Positions 35,230-44,095 of a stretch of DNA of 64,000 bases are shown in pieces; within the stretch, counting starts at the first letter, position 1, and the number at the start of each line of letters is the position of its first letter. Under the pieces are notes generated by a model. That model made no database searches and was not told the DNA's origin. It was given only the letters and a program-made list of their open reading frames with translations. The stretch is taken from contig OY740769.1 in the NCBI GenBank assembly GCA_963513935.1, positions 101,473,762-101,537,761 of the forward strand. Direction: 5' to 3'. This DNA comes from Aphrophora alni (lineage: Eukaryota > Arthropoda > Insecta > Hemiptera > Aphrophoridae). Both the position numbers and the translations under genes were made by a program.

Positions 35230-35770
35230 GGGTGGAGGATATCACAAGGTACCCTATCTGGATTTACAGTTAGTCTTGCGTTAAATCCCTTTCTTTCATC
35301 AGTCCTGGACGTGGAGGTGGTTCGGTTAGGGGATAATATATAGAAAGGAGTATTGTCGATAACTCGGGAGGGCTGGAGAGGTTTTTGGTGGTGGTTAGAT
35401 TTTTGTTGACTCTGAAATATTGGTTTGGTCTCTCGTTTTGGAACCGCCGCTCCTGGTTTGTCTTGGGCATCCGTCCAGCAGATATACCGCCAAAGCCGAA
35501 ACTCTTACACTTTCCCTGTCGGGAGGCGATGAGTCCTTCTTCGTACACCAGGGTTTCCCCTTTCAATTTCCCTGTCGGTAGGTGCAGGTTGGCCGTCTAT
35601 TTCCTTCCTCCAATTCTGTAATGGTTCAGGTTTACCAACACGTTGTAATAAGGAGTGTAATCTAAGTCTTCGTCTTGTTGCACTATCTGTATCGGTGGTG
35701 TCCTCGTATCTACGGTGGTCTCTCGTAAATGACTGATGAACGATTAAGTGTGGATGTTTTTTCACGGTAT
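35230..35770 (-). pseudogene. Unidentified GC-richer coding-like remnant
   Basis: Two overlapping minus-strand frames (35765-35505 and 35566-35270) can be joined by one frameshift near 35510-35565. The first starts KKHPHLIVHQSFTRDHRRYE and is rich in Arg; the second contains GKCKSFGFGGISAGRMPKTN. Composition is far less AT-rich than its neighbours, so it was probably coding, perhaps a retroelement Gag-like piece. Neither frame is recognised. Confidence 0.3.
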
Positions 35771-35879
35771 TTATACAATTTCTGGCCTATTGTCCGTCGA
35801 GAACAATGATCTGGGCATTGTATGTTTTAGTTGTTTAAATTTGGTCATTTTAAAGAACCTTGAACTGGTTCGATAATCA

Positions 35880-36490
35880 GAAATAAATAGTGCAAAATCA
35901 CTAAACATTTTTTTCTCACTCACCCATCCCTAACACCTAATAAAAACGAACCAAAACTCAAGGTTACTAAAAATTTCAGATAGGTAGCTTTTAACGAAAA
36001 AGTAAAAACACTATGGATGCTGTCTTTGAAAAAAATAAATTATATTTTTAACTAAACCCTACATCGTTTGTCTCATAAACCATCTTCAGCGTAACTTGAT
36101 TAACATCTAGCTTTTAGTAGTGGTGAAGATTCATTTCTGTTTTTGCTAATTATTCCCTGAACCGTAATATTTGTTTAGTACGAAATCAGTATATACGGCG
36201 TCGAGAAATTACGAGCACCAAGATCTCGATCACTCACGAACCAGAAGTTTTGGGTAGATGGAGACCAATACGTTTTATTCGGCCTTAAAGGTTACACTTG
36301 AGCAACATTTTAAAATCGTTAAGTGGATTGTGTGTGGGTGTGTGTGTTTTTTTTATATCAGTTACTCTCCAATTTTCAGTTATCAAAGAAATGGAAAAAA
36401 AATCACGAGATATACCTGTAAAAAACCTGACGGTGATTTTTTGCTTCATCACATAATTTTCTCTATACTACGTAGAAAGTACAATTAGAC
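35880..36490 (+). repeat. Dispersed repeat R1, near full-length copy
   Basis: It starts AATAAATAGTGCAAAATCAC, has TTTCTCACTCACCCATCCC, GAACCGTAATATTTG and CACTCACGAACCAGAAG in order, and ends ATCACATAATTTTCTCTATA then AAAGTACAATT. About 610 bp. The 76-codon frame inside is not a gene. Confidence 0.6.
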
Positions 36491-36943
36491 GGGGAAATAA
36501 TTTCAGCAAATGAATACAAACACACAACAATAAATGTGGATTAAAAAAAAAAAGAATAATTTATTTGACGTCCATTTCATTGTTCCGGAAGACTTGCTGG
36601 TGTATTTCAACTTGCGTAATGCGCATTACCGCTGGCGTTTAGTACAAAATGAAAATCTTACAGACGTTGCGTACACTTTATTACTCACACATTGACCGCC
36701 AAGGACTGACGCTCTTTGCTGGCGAGACAAAATGCACGCAGACTCATGAAAACACAGTCCTCCTAACCGAAGGTCACTTCCTTCGTTTCAATTGTTTCAG
36801 TAGGAAAATTTCTTGTCAGATACGTTTTGAATAAATCTCTTGTTAAAATTGCATTTTAACTAAAGGGATTAACAGCAGAACTATGTGCCTCTATCACAGT
36901 GTGTAGTAAATAGCGTACAAGCACAGAATCTTTTATACTTTAA
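36491..36943. other. Intergenic, mixed composition, nothing recognised
   Basis: Slightly GC-richer around 36600-36800, with a 61-codon plus-strand frame of no known family. Confidence 0.35.
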
Positions 36944-37190
36944 TTTGAACTGCTTTAGGATAGGAAACCGAGCGGCCGTGGTGGGGAGTAGTTACTTGCC
37001 TTACGCTTGGCCAATCAGAAATAGATAGTTGCCATAGCAACAGGTGGAACGCATGTTGTCAGTATTTTTTAAAGTAGCTGTCTGTCGTTCACAGTCATTT
37101 GAAAACACGTGAATTCCTTGGTTAGCACACTATATGGAAACAACGCTCCCATGCCTTCTTCCCAAATCGCGTTTTCTAAAGCAGTTCAAA
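36944..37190. mobile_element. MITE of 247 bp carrying CCAAT and X-box motifs
   Basis: TTTGAACTGCTTTAG at 36944-36958 is perfectly inverted at 37176-37190. The interior is GC-richer than its surroundings and includes TTGGCCAATCAG and GTTGCCATAGCAAC. There is no coding frame. Target duplications could not be fixed. Confidence 0.6.
37011..37041. promoter_or_regulatory. CCAAT box plus palindromic X-box (RFX-type) site
   Basis: CCAATCA at 37011-37017 and GTTGCCATAGCAAC at 37028-37041. The second is a near-perfect palindrome matching the RFX-factor X-box consensus (GTTGCCATGGCAAC). The spacing of about ten bases resembles a compact promoter module. Both lie inside a MITE, and no gene start is recognised nearby, so function is open. 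Confidence 0.4.
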
Positions 37191-37329
37191 TCAAATTATA
37201 ATTTTATGCAACGACTAATTTTGAAATTAACTTTTTCAAGTCGTCATACAATATAAGCGGATCCGATAAATGTAGTGCCCAAATGTTGGTTTCATGGGTC
37301 TTATAGGAAATGTTAAATTGTATTGGTAG

Positions 37330-37492
37330 AACAAGGGGTCTTATCCAGTAGGGTAAGTTTAAAACAATTGTTACACAGGTTTTCTGAACCTCGTAATTAA
37401 TTGTGTAACCTATATCACTACTTTTTTGATGTCGGCTAGGCTCTTATGGGCACGTGTTGCTACTGTTATGGGTCTTAGTTGCTTTGCTCGTA
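37330..37492 (-). repeat. R4 unit, flank of the satellite
   Basis: The reverse complement matches the 32010-32100 copy (TTATCCAGTAGGGTAAG and GGTTACACAATTAATTACGA when read on the minus strand), and it runs directly into the satellite. Confidence 0.5.
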
Positions 37493-39177
37493 TCAGTGAC
37501 TCGTCCTTTGGCGGGCCTCTAAGCTGAAGGAACCACCGAGCTCGTGTCAGTGACTCGTCCTTTGGCGGGCCTCTAAGCTGAAGGAACCACCGAGCTCGTG
37601 TCAGTGACTCGTCCTTTGGCGGGCCTCTAAGCTGAAGGAACCACCGAGCTCGTGTCAGTGACTCGTCCTTTGGCGGGCCTCTAAGCTGAAGGAACCACCG
37701 AGCTCGTGTCAGTGACTCGTCCTTTGGCGGGCCTCTAATCTGAAGGAACCACCGAGCTCGTGTCAGTGACTCGTCCTTTGGCGGGCCTCTAATCTGAAGG
37801 AACCACCAAGCTCGTGTCAGTGACTCGTCCTTTGGCGGGCCTCTAATCTGAAGGAACCACCAAGCTCGTGTCAGTGACTCGTTCTTTGGCGGGCCTCTAA
37901 TCTGAAGGAACCACCGAGCTCGTGTCAGTGACTCGTCCTTTGGCGGGCCTCTAATCTGAAGGAACCACCAAGCTCGTGTCAGTGACTCGTCCTTTGGCGG
38001 GCCTCTAATCTGAAGGAACCACCGAGCTCGTGTCAGTGACTCGTCCTTTGGCGGGCCTCTAATCTGAAGGAACCACCAAGCTCGTGTCAGTGACTCGTCC
38101 TTTGGCGGGCCTCTAATCTGAAGGAACCACCGAGCTCGTGTCAGTGACTCGTCCTTTGGCGGGCCTCTAATCTGAAGGAACCACCGAGCTCGTGTCAGTG
38201 ACTCGTTCTTTGGCGGGCCTCTAATCTGAAGGAACCACCAAGCTCGTGTCAGTGACTCGTCCTTTGGCGGGCCTCTAATCTGAAGGAACCACCAAGCTCG
38301 TGTCAGTGACTCGTCCTTTGGCGGGCCTCTAATCTGAAGGAACCACCGAGCTCGTGTCAGTGACTCGTTCTTTGGCGGGCCTCTAATCTGAAGGAACCAC
38401 CGAGCTCGTGTCAGTGACTCGTCCTTTGGCGGGCCTCTAATCTGAAGGAACCACCGAGCTCGTGTCAGTGACTCGTTCTTTGGCGGGCCTCTAATCTGAA
38501 GGAACCACCGAGCTCGTGTCAGTGACTCGTCCTTTGGCGGGCCTCTAAGCTGAAGGAACCACCAAGCTCGTGTCAGTGACTCGTCCTTTGGCGGGCCTCT
38601 AATCTGAAGGAACCACCGAGCTCGTGTCAGTGACTCGTTCTTTGGCGGGCCTCTAATCTGAAGGAACCACCGAGCTCGTGTCAGTGACTCGTTCTTTGGC
38701 GGGCCTCTAAGCTGAAGGAACCACCGAGCTCGTGTCAGTGACTCGTTCTTTGGCGGGCCTCTAAGCTGAAGGAACCACCAAGCTCGTGTCAGTGACTCGT
38801 CCTTTGGCGGGCCTCTAATCTGAAGGAACCACCGAGCTCGTGTCAGTGACTCGTTCTTTGGCGGGCCTCTAAGCTGAAGGAACCACCGAGCTCGTGTCAG
38901 TGACTCGTCCTTTGGCGGGCCTCTAAGCTGAAGGAACCACCGAGCTCGTGTCAGTGACTCGTCCTTTGGCGGGCCTCTAAGCTGAAGGAACCACCGAGCT
39001 CGTGTCAGTGACTCGTCCTTTGGCGGGCCTCTAAGCTGAAGGAACCACCGAGCTCGTGTCAGTGACTCGTCCTTTGGCGGGCCTCTAAGCTGAAGGAACC
39101 ACCGAGCTCGTGTCAGTGACTCGTCCTTTGGCGGGCCTCTAAGCTGAAGGAACCACCGAGCTCGTGTCAGTGACTCG
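37493..39177. repeat. 54-bp satellite, 31 full units plus 11 bases
   Basis: Head-to-tail units of exactly 54 bp starting TCAGTGACTCGTCC. Only three positions vary in a regular way: GTCC/GTTC, CTAAG/CTAAT and CCGAG/CCAAG. Units 1-4 and 27-31 are all of one type (C, G, G); the other types are confined to units 5-26. It is GC-rich in an AT-rich region. One of six frames (minus strand) stays open throughout with an 18-residue period but has no start codon; see finding. Confidence 0.98.
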
Positions 39178-39460
39178 GCCCTGTCGGATCTCGTAACTAT
39201 ACGAATATTACATTTTCCTGGGAGATCAGAATTTGAAATTCAATTTATGACAATTGCGGCATTTGGCATCTTAGAAAGGTCGGGTTGGTATCATAACACG
39301 CAGAAACGAATTCTGCAAATTATATTCTATTTTGAGTGTGCTATAAGTGAATAACGCACGAGATGAAGTAAACCCGTTTAAAATGAACGCCATTTTGACA
39401 TTTTCCATTAGATTTTTATGAATTTCAATAGGATTCTACATGAGCACGTGCCCTAAAGTA
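39178..39460 (-). repeat. R4 unit, far flank of the satellite
   Basis: The block at about 39395-39455 is the reverse complement of 31711-31775 (GCTCATGTAGAATCCTATTG on the minus strand). With 37330-37492 it shows that the satellite lies inside an R4 copy inverted relative to that at 31.7 kb. Confidence 0.45.
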
Positions 39461-40214
39461 TTCCATGGGCGTCATCGTCGGGGGGGGGGGGGCGCTCCCA
39501 ATATTTGAGATGTAAAAATATTTTTGCTAAAAACGAATGATTTACTTAAAACCTTAAAAGGTAAACATCGGGCTTTGTCTTTACTAGGGTTTTTAACATT
39601 ACATTTCTGTTACAAACGCAAATAGAATTAATTTTGCATAGTTATATGCAATAAAGCCCCAGTATGTTGGTATTTAGTTTGTCGGTGTGGAGTATCGTCG
39701 TCTCGTCTTGAATCTGATCTGACTCGTTGCGCAGAAGGTTTGTTTCTCCGCTCAGCTTAAAAAAGTTATAGTAATTAGATTTATTGTTTTAGTGTACTTC
39801 ATTTGCTGACAAAATATTAAAATAGTTTGAAGTTTTAGTACAGTTTTCAAAACGAAATATTAAAAAAGGATGTTTTGAGAAGTTTAATTTTAAAAAAATT
39901 CCATACCATCAGACCCCCGGCATATGTCCCTCCCCAATAATGAACTGTTGATGACGTCCATGAAGTATCCTACACCAAATTTCATGTTCCTATCTTCATT
40001 TTTGTGGTCGCTATTATTGTGGTTACGTAGGCTACAAACCACGATGGACGGACAGACAAATAATTGCTTTGGTTTTCTCAGTAGAGGCATGTGAAGATTA
40101 GTAAAAAAAAGGAGATCGGAGTTTTTTGTGATTACCAAATTCATACTGGGTTTGTAAACAAAATTAAAAATCATTCGTAACTCTGTATTATTACAGGCAC
40201 AGAATTTGCTGTAA
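39461..40214. other. Intergenic, poly-G tract, nothing recognised
   Basis: A run of about 13 G near 39480. The 94-codon minus-strand frame at 40174-39890 shows no recognised family. Confidence 0.35.
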
Positions 40215-40839
40215 GGCCCATTCTAGTCGAGCGTTAATGCGTCGCGTTAAATGCGTGACGTTAACGCCAACGCCCGACAATAGTGGTGACATTCTATACG
40301 GGCGCTAAATGCGTCGCGCTGAGCGCGAAAACCGTGAGTTCAGTATCCAATATGGATGCTGTGCAGATCGGTGCTTTAGGTTTTCAGTACCAATTTTCAT
40401 ACATCGCTCTCCAATGTTGGTCCAGCACTGCGCTTTTAGTTGTTTATTGGCATAGTCTTTCGACTTAACATCAAACACTTCTGGTCTCTTCTCCACTTCA
40501 ACAATAAGTTTCTCAATGTCATACATTGCGTCTAAATCAAACAATCACACACTCAGATACGCTTTAAACACTTTTTCACTCGAAAAAGTCGAAAACCACG
40601 TGACGACAACGCTGGCGCTAAAAACGTTCGTATAGATGCTACCCGTCTCGCGCAGCGTTGTTTGCGCCGCGTTGCTAGCGCTGCCAGCAAGGCAGGCGGC
40701 GGCGTTAATAGCGTCAACGCCGAGTGAACAGGGTATAGCTGGGCGTAGAATGCGCTCGTATAGATGCTACAACTTGACTTGTATTGACTTCCAAAACGAA
40801 AAATAACGCGACGCATTCAACGCTCGTATAGAATGGGCC
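40215..40839. mobile_element. PIF/Harbinger-like non-autonomous element, 625 bp
   Basis: Inverted ends GGCCCATTCTAGTCGAGCGT (left) and, read inward from the right, GGCCCATTCTATACGAGCGT. Both are followed by an AATGCGTCGCGTTA block. The 3-bp flanks are TAA on both sides (40212-40214 and 40840-40842), as in PIF/Harbinger insertions. CG-rich motifs (GCGTCGCG, TATACGGGCG) recur inside. It encodes part of a MADF-domain protein but no transposase, so it is a deletion derivative. Confidence 0.85.
40305..40526 (-). pseudogene. Truncated MADF-domain protein inside the Harbinger-like element
   Basis: From the ATG at 40526 the frame reads MYDIEKLIVEVEKRPEVFDV, then SKDYANKQLKAQCWTNIGER. This is the first two thirds of a MADF (Adf-1-type) DNA-binding domain, whose usual pattern is LI..VE..P.LYD..S.DY.NK......W..IG. 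PIF/Harbinger elements normally encode such a Myb/MADF protein beside the transposase. After about residue 46 the similarity stops, probably at the internal deletion. Confidence 0.75.
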
Positions 40840-40842
40840 TAA

Positions 40843-41290
40843 GATAATACTTTTCTGAGTAAAATGACGTTTACCCATAAAAAAAAAAAAAAAAAAATCT
40901 ATTGGTTTTCGAGTTACAGGGCGGAAAACAAAACTTCCGCCATCTTTCAACTACCTAGTAGGAGGGAGGGCGGGACAATCAGACGTCAAATTGCGTCAGA
41001 AGTAAATGCTCATTCCACATTACCTGTTGCATGACCTTTCCTGTTGAACGTTTCGATTCCCGAATCAGTTGGGAAAACCAGTGTCGTATAGACAGCGTGG
41101 AACTTGTTTTCAGACGTAAAACGTCTCTCATATTACAATAACTGTGGTTAGGACAACATCTAGGAAGATGTTTTATGTTTAGTACTTCCATGGTTTGATC
41201 TTTAAAAGACTGTTGTCATTTTTTCACATAAAATATATTTAATTGGCTAAGGAAGTTTTGCACCTGTCTTTTATTTATTTATTATATCAC
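40843..41290. other. Intergenic; one unassigned frame
   Basis: An A-tract near 40880. A minus-strand frame at 41191-40979 (70 codons, RHWFSQLIRESKRSTGKVMQ) has coding-like composition but no recognised family. Confidence 0.3.
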
Positions 41291-41482
41291 TTAATTATTT
41301 TCACCACTCATTGCCGACCGTTCAGATTCAAAACTATTTTCCTTCTCGCGTCCGAAGTTCGTTTTTGGGTGTCCAAAAGTAGAACCATTTTCCTTTACTG
41401 GTTGTTCAAGAATATCATCATCATTTCGTTTATTTGCAGGAGAATTTTTGCACGTTTTTCCACTGCAATACACTAATTCAGT
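41291..41482 (-). CDS. Candidate orphan terminal exon, 63 codons
   Basis: A good acceptor (CTTTACATTACAG) precedes 41482. The frame then runs TELVYCSGKTCKNSPANKRN to GENN and a stop. AATAAA-type signals follow at once on the minus strand (near 41280). It is polar and lysine/asparagine-rich, like an intrinsically disordered C-terminus. I could not find upstream exons, so it may belong to a gene further right, be an old 3' exon, or be chance. Confidence 0.3.
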   Translation of the reverse strand, partial: TELVYCSGKTCKNSPANKRNDDDILEQPVKENGSTFGHPKTNFGREKENSFESERSAMSGENN

Positions 41483-41639
41483 CTGTAATGTAAAGTGATT
41501 TGAAATTGATTGTAGTGACTTTTTAATTTTTTAAATATAATATTGAACAGAAATAAAAAATGTAAAGAACACATTGTGAATCTTTTAAGATTATTCGTAA
41601 GTAAAATACCAAATGTCACTTCAGTAGTTGTCTGTCAAA

Positions 41640-42060
41640 AAGTAAAACATGGACGATGTGACCTAAACTTGCTTCGTTTTTACACAAAATGCTCCTCAGT
41701 GTAGCAGCTGTTAATTAGGGCGGACCAATTAAATTTTTTGCCAATTATTTCTCGACCGTAACATTATTTACTTTCGACTTTATACAAGGGTTTGGGACAT
41801 TAATTTTAACATTTCACTAAAATTTAATCGAAAACGGTAAAGCTGATTTTGAGAAATTACGCACATCCCCATAACCAATTTTTTACTAACAACTCGTGAA
41901 CCAATATTTTTTTTCGACAGATGGCGACCAATACGTTTTTTTTGGGTTCTTGGATTCTATATTTGAGCAAAAACTCGACATCAAATATTTTGACCCATCA
42001 CATATTTTTCTCTACACTAGGCTATGTAGGCCTATTATGGTGATAGTAAAAAGGAACAAC
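41640..42060 (+). repeat. Dispersed repeat R1, plus-strand copy
   Basis: It contains CCAATTATTTCTCGACCGTA, GGGACATTAATTTTAACATT and ATTTTGAGAAATTAC, ending at CCATCACATATTTTTCTCTA and AGTAAAAAGG. Truncated at the start. Confidence 0.55.
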
Positions 42061-42191
42061 TCTTTTTAATTATGGTTAGCAGATTTTTTATATACCATAA
42101 ACCAAATTAACATTTTCTATTTTTATTTGCATATAAGTTAAATACAAAAGCCGTTTGGTATATATGAATAGGCCTATACCCTATAATATAT

Positions 42192-42933
42192 ACAGGATGT
42201 TACAAAAAGGTTGGGCTGGCTATGCATCTTCATATTATATGTCTGATTCTAAGCTGAAAACGAAGAATAATTTTTTTTTTCAATTTCCACTTTGTTTAGC
42301 AGCTAGACGCCATTTTGTTTTTTTACAAAAACTCATAACTCTGGAAATAGATAAGATATCGAGTTCAAATTTGGAATAAACGTTTTGTATATTACGATTT
42401 TCAAGTGTACCAAATACAAAGAATTTATTTTTATAATTTTCAAAATGGCGGCTGTTACAAATTTTTAACGTGGAATATCTTGAAAACCGTTAACTTTACA
42501 AAAAATGTACAAGAAACAAAATATTTTTTGTCGATAACTCGGTTATCCTTTGACCTAATGAAACTACAAAAAAGCATTGTGTCTGTTGTTAAAAAATAAA
42601 AATATTTTGTCTCTTGTACATTGTTTGTAAAGTTAACGGTTTTCAAGATATTGCACGTTAAAAATTTGTAACGGCCGCCATTTCGAAAATTATAAAAATA
42701 AATTCTTCGTGCTTTGTATACTTGTTAATCGTAACATGTGAAATGCTTATTCCAAATTTGAACTCGATATCTTATCTATTTCCAGAGTTACAGTGAGTTT
42801 TTGTAAAAAAACAAAATGGCGTCTAACTGCTAAACAAAGTGGGAATTGAAAAAAAAATTATTCTTCATTTTCAGCTTAGAATCACACATAGAATATGAAA
42901 ATGCATAGCCAGCCCAACCAACCTTTTTGTAAC

Positions 42934-42939
<6 letters not shown>
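42192..42939. mobile_element. Palindromic foldback MITE, about 748 bp
   Basis: Nearly the whole element is one inverted repeat. The left arm from 42193 (CAGGATGTTACAAAAAGGTT) pairs with the right arm ending at 42939, with about 340-bp arms and a loop near 42532-42597. Both arms carry, for example, CTCTGGAAATAGATAAGATA or its complement, and AAAATGGCG. Two frames on opposite strands in the centre mirror each other and are not genes. TA-rich flanks fit a TA or TATA target site. Confidence 0.9.

Positions 42940-43019
<80 letters not shown>
42939..43019. repeat. (TA)n(TG)n microsatellite
   Basis: About 30 TA units followed by about 10 TG units, directly abutting the foldback MITE. It probably grew from the TA target site. 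Confidence 0.98.
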
Positions 43020-43429
43020 GTAGTAAATATATTAAAGGTTACAATCATGGTCCAGTTTTGTTTAAATTTGGTATGTACTCCCCTGTTTACCAATAATAGA
43101 ACAAGTTGTTAACCAGAAAAATTGGTTAAAAAAATACAAAATGTCAGTTAATTTTCAAATTGAAGGAAACTTTTTTTGTTATATTTTCTACTTGTACAAT
43201 GTTCAACGGTAGCTAGCTCATTATGTGCAGCTTTAAAAATTTACATTCAGTGATGTCCAAATGATAGAAAATAATTGAGTTAATTTAAAACAATTTTGAG
43301 TTAAAAACAAAATTGTTAAAACTATAACCTCAAAATTAGACAAAAATCAGAAAGAAATTGTTGTGGTGGTCTAACTGAAATTTTATTCAAATTTAGCAAG
43401 TAAGTGATGTTTTAATATTTGTTGAATAT

Positions 43430-44095
43430 GATTTGAATAAATAGTGCAAAAATATTGCACAAAATTTTTCGATCACATCCTCATAACCAAATAAAATTGA
43501 ACCATAATTAAAATATCACCAAAATCACTGATTTTGATTAAAATCGAGGTTGTTCAGCTTTATTCTTGGTTTTTTGCCATTATACGTAAACTGTAATAAT
43601 TATTTATTTGCAATTTTGCAGATGAGGTTGAATCATTAAACTTCACATTACTCTAAAATTTCAACAAAGTCTGTAAAGTCGATTTTGAGAAATTTTGTAT
43701 TTTATAACAGCCATGGCTGTTTGTTTTCTACTGAGTACTCGCGACTTTGTATTTTTTGGAATGATAGTGATGTGTTAGAGGAAAATTTAATTTTTTAAAT
43801 TTTTTATTGCAGCTTTAACCAAATTTTGAGTTGTCAAACAGTGAAAAATCCCAAAATATGTCTAAAATTAGCCTACATCATCTCATTTCACATTTGATTA
43901 AAATTTGTCTACACATAGAGGACTGGACCTATGACAGACACCAGACATAATTACAAAAAACACGTTTTTGGACTAATAGGCTCTTAAAACAGATATATTC
44001 ACATAAAAATACATCAATATTTTGCTCCATCACATATCTCCATCACATTTTCTCCATACTATGTATATGTTTGAAAGTAAAAATAATTGGACAAT
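43430..44095 (+). repeat. Dispersed repeat R1, longest copy (about 665 bp)
   Basis: It starts AATAAATAGTGCAAAAATAT and ends CCATACTATGTATATGTTTG then AAAGTAAAAATAATTGG, with all internal R1 blocks between. It serves as the reference copy. Confidence 0.6.

Noticed and set aside
37493..39177. CRISPR array
   Set aside because: Units are contiguous 54-bp head-to-tail copies with no unique spacers, in a eukaryotic context.
30543..39492. Poly-G runs near 30543, 31911 and 39480 as G-quadruplex or telomere-like sites
   Set aside because: They are single homopolymer runs, common in retroelement debris, without repeated G-tracts.
40553..40816. 87-codon frame in the Harbinger-like element
   Set aside because: It overlaps CG-rich subterminal repeats and the terminal inverted repeat; composition explains it.
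42405..42646. Two overlapping frames of about 64 codons on opposite strands
   Set aside because: They translate the two arms of the palindrome and mirror each other, so they reflect structure and not genes.
42830..43093. 87-codon frame with an IYIYIY run
   Set aside because: It is translation of the TA/TG microsatellite.
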